Below, piece by piece: positions 16,191 through 25,453 of a stretch of 64,000 bases of DNA. Where the stretch lies: assembly GCA_903934325.1 (NCBI GenBank), contig CAIZNH010000008.1, forward strand, positions 1 to 64,000. Reading direction: 5' to 3'. Source of the stretch: an uncultured Alphaproteobacteria bacterium. Its GTDB lineage: Bacteria; Pseudomonadota; Alphaproteobacteria; Sphingomonadales; Sphingomonadaceae. Under the pieces are notes generated by a model. It was not told the DNA's origin. It ran no database searches and saw only the letters and a list, made by a program, of their open reading frames with translations. Each line of letters begins with the position of its first letter. The stretch's first letter is position 1. The position numbers and the translations under genes are program-made.

Positions 16191-18307
16191 GCCGGATGAT
16201 CCTCTTCGAGGACTGGCTCGTCCCCGCGCGTCGCCGCGCCGTCGCCGATGTGCTGCTGTTGGGCAGCCCGGCCGTGCTGGTGTTCGCCGCCATCGGCTGT
16301 GCGCTGGGCGGTTGGGCGGGCGGAGCAGGGCTGCTCGTGCTGAGCGGGGCGGGGCTGGGCGCGGCGGCTTGGCACCGCGCCCGGGCGCTTGACCGCGACT
16401 GGCTGGTGCGCCGTCTCAATGCCCGCGAGCCGCAGCTTGAGGACAGCGCGGATCTTGTTTTTGGCGAGGGCGATCTCGCTCCCTTCCAGCGCTTTCAGGC
16501 CGAACGCGTGGCCGGACGCATCGCAGCCATCGATCCGGCGAGCCTTGCCCAAGGCTGGTCGCGGGGCCGCATCATCGTAAGCTGGATCATCGGCACGCTG
16601 GCCCTCGTGGGCGTGCTCCTGTGGCAGGCCCAGCGTTCCGCTCCGCCGCCGCTGGCCGAGGTGGCCGCAGACCCAGCCAGCTTACCTAGCGAACCGCGCC
16701 TTGTCGGCCAGCGCGTGCGGATCATCCCGCCTGCCTATACCGGCCTGCCTGCCCGCGATGCCGACAGCCTCGATATCCGCGCGCCCGCCGGATCGCGGAT
16801 CGAATGGCGTTTCGGCTTTGCGCCGCAGCCCACGGTGGCTGCGTTGCAACTGGTCGGTGGGCAGCGCGTGGCGCTGGCGCGCGATGGCGAGGCTTGGACG
16901 GGCGGGCTCAGGCTCGACGTGCCTTCGCTCTACCGCCTCACCGCCGCAGGCATGCATGCAGCCCAGCCGACCCACCGGCTCGAACCCATCGCCGACGAGC
17001 CACCGCAGGTGCGCGCCATCGAGCCTGCCTCGGGCCTTGTCGAGATGCGCCCCGGGCAGAGGAGCTGGCGCGTCGTCTTCGAGGCGAGCGATGACTATGC
17101 CGTCGATCCGCTTGCCCGTCTGACTCTCACGACTGCCATCGGCGAGGGCGAGAATGTGCGCTTTTCCGAGCGGAGCCAGACGGTGCGCGGCACAGCCGTG
17201 AGCGGGGGCGATCCGCGTCGCCGGCGCTTCGTGATCGATCTTCCGCTCGGCTCCTATGGTCTCCAGCCCGGCAGCGATCTGGTGGCGCAGCTGACCATTG
17301 CCGACACCCGCGCGCCGGAGCCGCAGGTGGTGCGCGGTCCGGGCGTGATCCTGCGCTATCCCGCCAAGCGCGCGATCGAGGCCGAGGGTCTTGATCTGAT
17401 GGCCAAGCAGCAGATGCCCGCCTATTTCCGCAGCCAGCGGCAGGTGATCATCGACACCGAGGCCCTGATCAAGCAGCGCCGCAACCTCAGTGCCGATGAA
17501 TTCATGCTGCGCTCGGACACCATCGGGGTCGATCAGCGCCTGCTTCGCCTGCGCTATGGCCAGTTCGTGGGGATGGAGGCCGAGGAGACCCCCAAGCCGC
17601 CGCTGCCGACCTCCGACAAGGATACCCCGCCCGAGCCGGAGCATTACGATGGCGATGGCCATGATCACGGCTCGGCGCCCGAAAGCCCCGTGTTCGGTTC
17701 GCTCGGCGATGTCACCGCCGAATATGGCCACACCCACGACGAGAGCGAAGCGGCGACCTTGCTCGATCCCGGCACGCGCGCGCTGCTGAAGGCGGCGCTT
17801 GATGCGATGTGGGAGGCGGAGCTGAACCTGCGATCGGGCCGCCCCGAAGCGGCTTTGCCGTTCGAGAACATCGCGCTCGACAATATCAAGAAGGTGCAGC
17901 AGGCGACCCGCATCTATCTGCCGCGCATCGGATCGCAGCAGCCGCCGATCGACCTCGCGCGGCGGTTGACGGGCAAGCGCGAAGGCATCGTGGGCAAGGG
18001 CGCGCAGCTGGTGCCTTTCGCGATTGCCGACGCGGTACCGGCGACAGCATGGCGCGCGCTGGCGCAGCCGGGGGCGATCGATCTTGCCGGGCTTGAGAGC
18101 TGGGTGCGCAGCAATTCCACGCGCCTCAGTGATCCGCTCTCCGTGCTGGCCGCGATCGACGCGCTGCGCGGCAAGCCCGGCTCGCAGGCCCTGCGGGAGG
18201 CTCTGCGCGGACAGTTGTGGAGCGTGCTTACGCGCCCGCCCACACAGGTGCGCCGCCGCAATGATGGCGGGGATATCGGCCGGCGCTACACACGGGGCTT
18301 GCGCTGA
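16187..18307 (+). CDS. Large membrane protein of the MoxR operon (DUF4175-like)
   Basis: A 706-residue protein beginning at ATG 16187 inside the previous stop (ATGA). Two helices near 25-65 and one near 128-146 anchor it. A large extracytoplasmic region follows with beta-rich segments, for example VRIIPPAYTGLP and WRVVFEASDDYAVDPLARL, as in DUF4175-type proteins. Near residues 480-530 is a His/Asp-rich stretch (YDGDGHDHG, EYGHTHDESEA) that could bind metal. It lies in the same cluster as BatA in other alphaproteobacteria as I remember it, but the function is unknown. Confidence 0.72.
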   Translation: MSRMILFEDWLVPARRRAVADVLLLGSPAVLVFAAIGCALGGWAGGAGLLVLSGAGLGAAAWHRARALDRDWLVRRLNAREPQLEDSADLVFGEGDLAPFQRFQAERVAGRIAAIDPASLAQGWSRGRIIVSWIIGTLALVGVLLWQAQRSAPPPLAEVAADPASLPSEPRLVGQRVRIIPPAYTGLPARDADSLDIRAPAGSRIEWRFGFAPQPTVAALQLVGGQRVALARDGEAWTGGLRLDVPSLYRLTAAGMHAAQPTHRLEPIADEPPQVRAIEPASGLVEMRPGQRSWRVVFEASDDYAVDPLARLTLTTAIGEGENVRFSERSQTVRGTAVSGGDPRRRRFVIDLPLGSYGLQPGSDLVAQLTIADTRAPEPQVVRGPGVILRYPAKRAIEAEGLDLMAKQQMPAYFRSQRQVIIDTEALIKQRRNLSADEFMLRSDTIGVDQRLLRLRYGQFVGMEAEETPKPPLPTSDKDTPPEPEHYDGDGHDHGSAPESPVFGSLGDVTAEYGHTHDESEAATLLDPGTRALLKAALDAMWEAELNLRSGRPEAALPFENIALDNIKKVQQATRIYLPRIGSQQPPIDLARRLTGKREGIVGKGAQLVPFAIADAVPATAWRALAQPGAIDLAGLESWVRSNSTRLSDPLSVLAAIDALRGKPGSQALREALRGQLWSVLTRPPTQVRRRNDGGDIGRRYTRGLR

Positions 18308-20130
18308 TGCCGGGGCCGGAGATGCTCGCCAGCGCGCTGATCGCGGTCGCGGCCGTGGCGGCTGCGGTGCGTTTTGCGCTGTTGGGGCGCGGCAGGCAGG
18401 GCTGGCTTCTCGTCGGGCTTTCACTGGCGAGCGGACTGCTTTTGTGGCTGACATTGTTCCCGCCCATGCTCCCGGTTGGCGGTGAGACGCTGCTGGTTGC
18501 GACCGCCGAAACGCCTGCCGGAACCCGCGCAGGGGCGGGAGAGCGGCTCGTCGCGCTGCCCGAAGCGCCCGCGATTGCCGGGGCCGAGCGCGTTCCCGAT
18601 CTCGCCACAGCGCTGCGCCGTCACGGGCAGGTGCAAACGATCCGCATCCTTGGCCGCGGCTTGCCGCCGCGCGATCGCGACACGGCGGCGGGCGTGCCGG
18701 TCCAGTTCCGCCCGCTGCCAGACCTGCGCGGGCTGGTGCGGCTCGATCCTCCGGCGGACACGCCTGCGGGCGCAGTGTTTGCGCTGGGCGGCGAAGCGGC
18801 GGGTCTGGCGGGAGGGATGGCAGAACTGCTCGATCCTGCCGGACGCCGCGTTGATGTGCGGGTGATCGGGGAGGAGGGCAGCTTCACGCTTGGCGCGGTC
18901 GCCCGGGCGCCGGGTCTCGCCCGCTTCACCCTGCGGCTGCGCGGGGCTGACAAGGCGATTGTTTCCGATACGCCCGTGCCGCTGCGCACGCTGGAGCAGC
19001 CGCCGGTGCGCGTGGCATTGATCGGCGCGCCTTCGCCCGAAGCCAAATATCTGCGCCGCTGGGCCGAGGATGCGGGGATCGACCTGTCCAGCCGGCTCGA
19101 CGCGGGCGGCGGCGTGTCGCTGGGCGAGGGTGTGCGGCTCGATACGGCGGCCTTGCGCGAGGTCGATGTGGTGATCATCGATGATGCGGCGCTCGCCAGC
19201 CTTGGCGGCGGCGGACGGGCAGTGCTGGCCGAGGCGTTAGCGGGCGGGCTCGGCGTGGTGATCCGCATGGCAGCTCCCGCGAGCGGTGCGACGCGCCAGT
19301 CGTGGCGCGGGCTTGGGCTCGCGGTGGAGGGCGGGAGCGCCATCGAACCGGTCGCGCTGCCCCCGCTCGCGCCCGATGCCGAGACGTTGGCCCTGCGGCG
19401 CGGTCCGGGCAGCGCCGATCAGCCCGAGGGCCTCAACACCTTTGACGATCCTGTCCCCGATCTCGGCCGATGGGATGTGCGCGGCGGCGCTGATCTGGTG
19501 GCCGCGGTGTCGGATGCCGACGGAGCGCTGATCGCGGGCTGGCAGCAGCGCGGGCAGGGGCGGGTGATGCTGTGGACCGTTCCCAATTCCTACGCGCTGG
19601 TGCTGGGGGGCGAGGGGGATCGCTATGCCCAGTGGTGGAGCCAGGCGTTGAGCGCGGTGGCCCGGCCCGAAGGCGGCTTCCGTCCCGAAGTGCCGCCGCT
19701 ACCGCGTACGGGCGAGCGTATGGCGGTATGCGGCCTGTCCAGCCCGGCGCAGGTGTCGGCGCCGGGCGGGTCGCGCCATGATCTGGTGGTTGATCCGGCG
19801 GCGGGCGCAAGGGGCTGCGCGGCGCTATGGCCTGCCGAGCCGGGGGTGCATGTCATCACCACCCCTGCGCGCGGGCAGGCGCCGGCGCAGAGTTTTGCAT
19901 TGCTCGTGTTGCCGCGCGCGGCGCTGGCCGGCATCGCGGCGCGCGAAACCGGCGCGGAAACCTTGCGCTGGGCGATGGCGCAGACGCGTCCCGCAGCGAG
20001 CGACCGTCCCGAGCAGCGCGGTGCGGCATGGCCGTTCTTCCTCGGCTGGTTGCTGGCAAGCGGCGCGTTGTGGCTGATCGAGCGACGCCTTCGCGCAAGG
20101 GGTTCGAGCTTTCCCCAAGCTGGAGGCTGA
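18307..20130 (+). CDS. Large membrane-anchored protein of the MoxR operon
   Basis: A 607-residue protein with two N-terminal helices (about 6-25 and 32-52) and one C-terminal helix (about 575-593) followed by a basic tail, so most of it lies outside the cytoplasm. The middle holds a glutamine-amidotransferase-like segment (REVDVVIIDDAALASLGGGG, GLGVVIRMAAPA) and QQRGQGRVMLWTVPNSYALV, a topology shared by BatA-cluster proteins. No catalytic triad is seen. Its start shares a base with the previous stop (TGATG), so it is translationally coupled. Confidence 0.7.
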   Translation: MPGPEMLASALIAVAAVAAAVRFALLGRGRQGWLLVGLSLASGLLLWLTLFPPMLPVGGETLLVATAETPAGTRAGAGERLVALPEAPAIAGAERVPDLATALRRHGQVQTIRILGRGLPPRDRDTAAGVPVQFRPLPDLRGLVRLDPPADTPAGAVFALGGEAAGLAGGMAELLDPAGRRVDVRVIGEEGSFTLGAVARAPGLARFTLRLRGADKAIVSDTPVPLRTLEQPPVRVALIGAPSPEAKYLRRWAEDAGIDLSSRLDAGGGVSLGEGVRLDTAALREVDVVIIDDAALASLGGGGRAVLAEALAGGLGVVIRMAAPASGATRQSWRGLGLAVEGGSAIEPVALPPLAPDAETLALRRGPGSADQPEGLNTFDDPVPDLGRWDVRGGADLVAAVSDADGALIAGWQQRGQGRVMLWTVPNSYALVLGGEGDRYAQWWSQALSAVARPEGGFRPEVPPLPRTGERMAVCGLSSPAQVSAPGGSRHDLVVDPAAGARGCAALWPAEPGVHVITTPARGQAPAQSFALLVLPRAALAGIAARETGAETLRWAMAQTRPAASDRPEQRGAAWPFFLGWLLASGALWLIERRLRARGSSFPQAGG

Positions 20131-20189
20131 CAAGCGCAGCCGTTTTTCCTAACAGCGCAGCAAGGCCATGTCTGAAGGGGGAAAAGGCT

Positions 20190-21668
20190 TTGTACAAAAC
20201 GGGTTGCGGGCTGTCTGCCCTCGCGCTGCTTTCGACGACATTGGCCGGCTGTGCGATCACGCCGAACCACAATTTGGCCCCGCGCCCCGCGCCGACCGGG
20301 TGCCATGAGATCATCACCTCGGGCGCGCGCGTGCCCTTGCCTCCCAGCAACATCCGCCAGCCTGCCGCAGTGGTCGCGCCCGACGACGGACCGCCGGAAG
20401 AAAGCGTGTCCGAGAGCCTCGCTGAGAGCAATCCGATCGAGACGATGCTGACCGAGATGCTGTCGCAGCCCTTGAAGACGCTCGAGGCCGAAGCCAATGC
20501 CGAGGGCAAGCCGGATGTGAGCCAATCGGTGCTGGTGCTTTCGGGCGGCAGCCAGCAGGGTGCTTTCGGAGCCGGGTTCCTCAAGGGCTGGGCCGATCAC
20601 CCTGCGCGCGGCGGCACCTTGCCGCGCTTCCGGCTGGTGACCGGGATCAGCACCGGATCGCTGCAAGCGACCTTCGCCTTTCTCGGTCGCACCGATGTGC
20701 CCTTGCGCGAATACCGGATATCGGACGAGGCCCAATTGCTGAAGCCGCTGGTGAAGGGCCGGCTTGATCAGAAGCCGCTTTCGGCGGGGCGCAGCCTTGC
20801 GACCAAGGGCACGCTCGCCCGCCTCACCCCGCTGCGCGAACGGCTCAATGCGCTGATCACGCCCGACATCATGAAGGCCGTGGCCGACGAGGCGCTCGCG
20901 GGGCGCCAGCTGCTGGTCGGCGCGGTCGAGATGGGGACGGGCGAATTGTCGGTCTTCAAACTGACCGAGGCGGCCAAGCTCCACGAAGCGCGCAAGAAGA
21001 CCGATCCGGCGGGCGCCGAGCAGATGCGCCAATGCTATATCGAGGCGCTGCTCGCGTCGTCGTCTGTGCCGATGCAGGCCGATCCGGTTTTCATCGACAA
21101 CCGCCTCTATATCGATGGCGGTGCGCGGTTCGGGGTGCTGGTCGATTTTACCGCTAAGTCCTACGAAGCCGCGATCGCCAAGACCCAGCAGCAGCAGCGC
21201 GAGCCGAATACCCCGCGCAACCTGTTCCTGATCGTCAATGCCACGCTCGAAGTGCCGCGCTTCTGCGGGCTCGAGCGCTGTCCGGTGGATGGCGAGGGCA
21301 AGCCGATCGAGCCCGGGATCGATGATCCCCACCCCAAATGGAACTTCGCCGAACTCGCCCAGCGCACCGTCAGCGTGATGACCAATCAGGCCTATCGCAG
21401 CTCGGTGTTCATGGCCGACAAGGAATTTCGCGACAAAGGCTTCAAGACCCGCTTCCTGCGGCTCGATCCGGCGCATCTGAATTTCACGTCTGCGATCACC
21501 TTTGACGGGGTGAAGCAGGAGCCGAGGACATGCTGGCAATGGCGGCTGGAGGATGAGCGGCTCGACAAGCCGATGGAGTTCTTCCCGCGCTACATGCACT
21601 GCCTTGCCGAATTCGGCCTCGCGCAGGACGCCAAGATTGCCGCTTTCGCCAAGGCCGAGCCGCGCTGA
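20190..21668 (+). CDS. Patatin-like phospholipase lipoprotein
   Basis: A 492-residue protein. TTG at 20190 is used as start: GGGGGAAAAGG lies just upstream and it gives a lipoprotein signal with lipobox LAGC at about residue 20. The patatin motifs are present: oxyanion loop LSGGSQQGAFGAGFLKG, nucleophile in GISTGS (GxSxG) and DGGARFG with the catalytic Asp. The C-terminal 150 residues carry several Cys (CGLERC, TCWQW) that may form disulfides. It is predicted to be a membrane-anchored acyl hydrolase acting on phospholipids. It is last in the TldD-MoxR operon, 59 bases after the preceding gene. Confidence 0.88.
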   Translation: MYKTGCGLSALALLSTTLAGCAITPNHNLAPRPAPTGCHEIITSGARVPLPPSNIRQPAAVVAPDDGPPEESVSESLAESNPIETMLTEMLSQPLKTLEAEANAEGKPDVSQSVLVLSGGSQQGAFGAGFLKGWADHPARGGTLPRFRLVTGISTGSLQATFAFLGRTDVPLREYRISDEAQLLKPLVKGRLDQKPLSAGRSLATKGTLARLTPLRERLNALITPDIMKAVADEALAGRQLLVGAVEMGTGELSVFKLTEAAKLHEARKKTDPAGAEQMRQCYIEALLASSSVPMQADPVFIDNRLYIDGGARFGVLVDFTAKSYEAAIAKTQQQQREPNTPRNLFLIVNATLEVPRFCGLERCPVDGEGKPIEPGIDDPHPKWNFAELAQRTVSVMTNQAYRSSVFMADKEFRDKGFKTRFLRLDPAHLNFTSAITFDGVKQEPRTCWQWRLEDERLDKPMEFFPRYMHCLAEFGLAQDAKIAAFAKAEPR

Positions 21669-21686
21669 TGCCATAGCGCCGTGCAA

Positions 21687-21732
21687 CAAAAAACGGGCGG
21701 GACAGCGTGTTGCTGCCCCGCCCGCCTTTTTA
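21687..21732. terminator. Bidirectional intrinsic terminator
   Basis: AAAAAA, then GGGCGGG-ACAGC, a short loop, GCTG-CCCCGCCC and CCTTTTT form a strong GC stem flanked by A and T runs on either side. It can end the long operon on the plus strand and the TonB-receptor message arriving on the minus strand. Confidence 0.88.
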
Positions 21733-21749
21733 TGGGCCTGTGATCGCGA

Positions 21750-24700
21750 TCAGAAGCGCGCGGTCACCCCGAGGAACAAGGTGCGGCCGATGCCCGAGAC
21801 CGGGTAGGCCGAGCTCGACAGGTAGGGTTCCTCGTCGGTCAGGTTGTTGATGCCGCCGTAGACCGTGATCTCGTCGGTGGCATCGAGGTTGAAGGCGAGG
21901 TTGTGCAGCCAGTATTCCGGCGCGAAGCCGGCCGGGCCGAACTCGGTGTCGATCCGCTCGATCTGGATGACCGAGGCAACCGCCGTCGAACCGATATACT
22001 GCACCCCGTAATTGAGGGTGAAGTCGCCGCGGTTCCAGGTGACCGAGCCGAAGCCCGCCCATTCCGGAGCGCCCAGCTCGCGCAGGCCCGGGTTGACGAA
22101 GGTGGTATCGACCGGATCGAAGAAGCGGTTAAGCCGCTCGGTCCAGTTGCCGCCAACCTGCAGGTTGAAGTTGTTCTTGCCCAGATCGAAACCGTAATTG
22201 ACCTGGAAGTCGACCCCGCGCGTGTCCAGCTTCGCAAAGTTGATCTGGCTCTGCTGGAGGAAGTTGAGGCCCAGGAAGGTCTGCGATCCCGCTGTGCGGT
22301 TGCGGGTGAACAATCCGCAGAAATCGTTGGGGAAGGTCGGCAGATCGTAGCAGCTGTCGACGATATCCTGCGCGGTAACCGCCTGGATCGCGTCCTCGAT
22401 GTTGATCGAGTAATAATCTGCCGAGATCGACAGACCAGGCACCCAACGCGGCTGGATCACCGCACCAACGGTGAAGGTCGTTGCGGTTTCTTCCTTCAGA
22501 TTGGGGTTACCGCCCGAAGTGCCCGAGAAGCGCGCGGTCAGCGGATCCTCGAACCCGGCCGGAATCCCGTCCGCACGGCAGTTGTTCAGACGGTTCTGTG
22601 CCGCTGGATCATTGCTCGCAATCAACCGGTCGATGTTCGACTGGCTGCACGGATCATTGGGACGGAAGGTCGCGGTCTGCTGCGGGCTGAACAGTTCCGA
22701 GATGTTCGGCGCGCGGATGGCCTGAGCGTAGGTGCCGCGGAAGCGGATATCCTCGATCGGGGCCCAGATGCCGTTGACGTTCCAGGTGAAGGCCCCGCCA
22801 ACCGTCGAATAATCCGCGTACCGACCCGCTGCACCCAGCGTAAGCTCGTGGAAGAACGGCGTATCGGCAAGGATCGGCAGCAGCACTTCACCGAAGACTT
22901 CGTAGACATCGAACTGGCCGCCGGCGTTGAACTGGCGGGTCGCATCGAACACGAGGCTCTGGTTGGGCGAAACGTTGCCGATGAAGGTGCCGGCAGGGCC
23001 TGCGGGCGAGCCTTCCGGCAGCAGGCCGAGCAGCAGATCGTCGAACGTCGAACGCGACTTTTCCTTGCGGTATTCCGCACCCAGCGAGAAGCGGACAGCA
23101 CCGCCCGGCAGGTTGAAGAACGCTCCGGTGTCGCCGTTCAGCAGGCCGGTGATGACGGTCTGTTCGAGGCGGGCGCGGTTGGTGGTCGGCGTGGTGATGA
23201 AGTCCACACCGGCCTGGCTGACCGAGTTGGTTCCGCGGAACAGGTTGACCGGAACACACTGGCCGTCGCCGGGACGGAAGGTGAAGAAGCCGGGTGCGAT
23301 GACCGGGAAGGCTTCCGAACCCGGGTGCGGCGCGGCTGCGGGGTTCAGGGTCGAACGGCACACCGGCTGGCCGGTGCGCGGGTCGGTCACCACGTCGATC
23401 GCGGCGAACAGACGGTCATAGCGCACCGAGTTGCTGAAGGTGGTCGCGTTGTCGGTACGGCCGTAGTTGCCGACGACCTCGTACTTCAGGTGCGGAGTGA
23501 TCTCGCCATCGATCCCGCCGACGATGCGGTAGGTCTCGCGCTTGGCGGTCGAGATGCCCGGCCCGAGGTCAAGGAAGTCACGGCTGATGCGCAGGCCCCC
23601 GGCAGCGTTCGAATCCGCGCGCAGCACGGCCGGAATGAAGGGGTTGTCCGGAGCAATGAACAGCGTGTCGTAGAAGGTGTTGTAGTTGTTGCGGCTGGTC
23701 GTCTCGTTGCGGACGTACTTGGCATCCATCCACACGCGCGCGGCGGGCGAGAATTCGAAGCTGGTGCGCAGGTTGGCGTAGATGCGCTCCGAACCCGGGA
23801 TCAGCGAGGTTTCGTTGGTGCGTTCCACCGCGCCGTCACCGCCGAACTGGTTGGCGCCGGTGGCCACGATGCCATCCTGGAAGATGCGCACGCCGCCTTC
23901 GGGGGTGGTGACATAGCAGCCGCCGCCGCCAAAGCCGGTGCGCCCGATGAAGCTCTCGTTACAATCGGGAACGCCGTTGTTGTTGATGTCGGCCGAGAAG
24001 AAGTCGAAGTCGTTGCGGAACACGAGGCCCTGGTTCGACGAGATCGCAAAGCGCGGGTCCGAACCGATGACGAAGCCGGGCGCTGCTGCTGCACGGTCAA
24101 CCAGCGCCTGTTCGGCCGGGGTGATGCCGCCCGGGAACAGCGTCGCGATCTGCGCTGCGGTCGGGATCAGCTGGCCATAGGGGAAGCGGCCTGCACCACC
24201 AACGCGGAAGCGGTTGGCGAAGTTGGGCATGGTGGCCGCGTTGATTTCGCCGCGCTGGAAGCGACGCAGCGGGTTGGCATAGGTGGTCGAGTTGTTGCCG
24301 CGGCCGTTGTCACGAGTGAACTCGCGCGCGCCGAACAGGATTTCATCGTCCTTGGTGTAGCCTGCCGCGAGCGTGACATTGCCGCGCCCATCGGCAAAGT
24401 TCTGGCCGACAACGCCTTCAAGGCGGTAGCTGCGGCCATCACCCTTCGACGAGATGCTCATCTGGCCGTCGAGCTGGACGCCTTCGAAATCGCGCTTGAG
24501 TACGTAGTTCACCACGCCGGTCACCGCGTCCGCACCATAGACGGCCGAGGCGCCGCCGGTGAGCACTTCGACGCGCTCGATCAGGGCGTTGGGGATGGTC
24601 GAGACGTCGACGGTCTGCGAACCGGCCACACCCGAGACGTGGCGCCAGCCATCGATCAGCACCAGTGTACGGTTGGCACCGAGCTGGCGCAGGTTGAGCG

Positions 24701-25043
24701 TTGCCTGACCGACACCGCCCGCGCCGCGCTCGATCGAGTCGGCGACAGTGCCCGAGGAAATCAGCGCCGGGATCTGGCGAAGCGCGGCGGTTGCGTCGGT
24801 CGAGCCGAAATTGCGCAGCGCATCGGCATCGAGCGTGCTGACCGGCAGCGGCGCGACGGCATTGGGATCGCGCGCGATACGCGAACCGGTGACGACGATC
24901 TGTTCGCTCGGTGCTTCTGCGGCGTCTTCTTCAGCGACGCTGTCCTGCGCCTGGGCGATGCCCGGAGCGAGCAGCGAAACGAACAGCGCGGCGGCCAGCG
25001 CCCCGCGCGATGCGGTTTGGCGGGTATGTGTCGAATAACGCAT
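21750..25043 (-). CDS. TonB-dependent outer-membrane receptor
   Basis: A 1097-residue receptor. The signal peptide ends at IAQAQ (about residue 33); EQIVVTGSRIARDPN is the TonB-box/plug start; the plug runs to about 160 (ANRTLVLIDGWRHVSG, GGASAVYGADAVTGVVNYVL), and a 22-strand barrel ends in Phe (TLFLGVTARF). A Cys-rich loop (CNESFIGRTGFGGGGCY) is present. It imports a ligand across the outer membrane using TonB energy. The long form is typical of sphingomonads, and the substrate (sugar, peptide or siderophore) is not deducible. The start at 25043 is chosen because it directly begins the signal peptide and has GAGGAC upstream. Confidence 0.95.
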   Translation of the reverse strand: MRYSTHTRQTASRGALAAALFVSLLAPGIAQAQDSVAEEDAAEAPSEQIVVTGSRIARDPNAVAPLPVSTLDADALRNFGSTDATAALRQIPALISSGTVADSIERGAGGVGQATLNLRQLGANRTLVLIDGWRHVSGVAGSQTVDVSTIPNALIERVEVLTGGASAVYGADAVTGVVNYVLKRDFEGVQLDGQMSISSKGDGRSYRLEGVVGQNFADGRGNVTLAAGYTKDDEILFGAREFTRDNGRGNNSTTYANPLRRFQRGEINAATMPNFANRFRVGGAGRFPYGQLIPTAAQIATLFPGGITPAEQALVDRAAAAPGFVIGSDPRFAISSNQGLVFRNDFDFFSADINNNGVPDCNESFIGRTGFGGGGCYVTTPEGGVRIFQDGIVATGANQFGGDGAVERTNETSLIPGSERIYANLRTSFEFSPAARVWMDAKYVRNETTSRNNYNTFYDTLFIAPDNPFIPAVLRADSNAAGGLRISRDFLDLGPGISTAKRETYRIVGGIDGEITPHLKYEVVGNYGRTDNATTFSNSVRYDRLFAAIDVVTDPRTGQPVCRSTLNPAAAPHPGSEAFPVIAPGFFTFRPGDGQCVPVNLFRGTNSVSQAGVDFITTPTTNRARLEQTVITGLLNGDTGAFFNLPGGAVRFSLGAEYRKEKSRSTFDDLLLGLLPEGSPAGPAGTFIGNVSPNQSLVFDATRQFNAGGQFDVYEVFGEVLLPILADTPFFHELTLGAAGRYADYSTVGGAFTWNVNGIWAPIEDIRFRGTYAQAIRAPNISELFSPQQTATFRPNDPCSQSNIDRLIASNDPAAQNRLNNCRADGIPAGFEDPLTARFSGTSGGNPNLKEETATTFTVGAVIQPRWVPGLSISADYYSINIEDAIQAVTAQDIVDSCYDLPTFPNDFCGLFTRNRTAGSQTFLGLNFLQQSQINFAKLDTRGVDFQVNYGFDLGKNNFNLQVGGNWTERLNRFFDPVDTTFVNPGLRELGAPEWAGFGSVTWNRGDFTLNYGVQYIGSTAVASVIQIERIDTEFGPAGFAPEYWLHNLAFNLDATDEITVYGGINNLTDEEPYLSSSAYPVSGIGRTLFLGVTARF

Positions 25044-25453
25044 TGTGTGTCCTCGCACCGGCGTACAAAACTTTGCAGGATATCCAGAGCTACGCCGGAG
25101 GAGCTCGGATACCACGTGTGACCGGGGCAGCTGGCACGCGACGGCAATTGCCGCGCGCCGGGCAAGCTCCGGAGCGGTTCTTCCTGCTCAAGGCGAGGCC
25201 CCGGATTGGCTCCGGGTCTCAGACCACCTTGGTGTTGAACGGCCTGCCTTCTTTCACAGGCCAGACTCCAAAAATGCCGCAGCCATCGCGGCGCGGCAAG
25301 CCGGGAAGTCCGCAATCCCGTGCCGCCATCGCCTTTTGATGTGACAGTGTAACCCAATGGCAACATGGGCTTTGTCACGCTCTTGCGGCTAGCGGGGTTT
25401 CTACGTTTTTGCGGGTTCGCCTCGGGCGGTGCGCTCTGCTAGCAGCCTTCGTC
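25044..25453. other. Divergent control region, TonB receptor and mcd
   Basis: These 410 bases contain no supportable gene. A hairpin at about 25195-25220 (GAGGCCCCGGA with TCCGGGTCTC) would lie in the leader of the receptor mRNA. GTGACA near 25340 and TTGTCAC near 25374 form a loose dyad of 5-base arms. Promoters for both genes must lie here, but no clear -35/-10 pair can be fixed. Confidence 0.4.

Noticed and set aside
21903-25121. 1072-codon plus-strand frame over the TonB receptor
   Set aside because: Antisense shadow; the receptor on the minus strand has signal peptide, plug and barrel end.
25340-25378. GTGAC/GTCAC dyad in the TonB receptor upstream region
   Set aside because: Arms are five bases with a long spacer and the inner symmetry does not line up; chance is likely.
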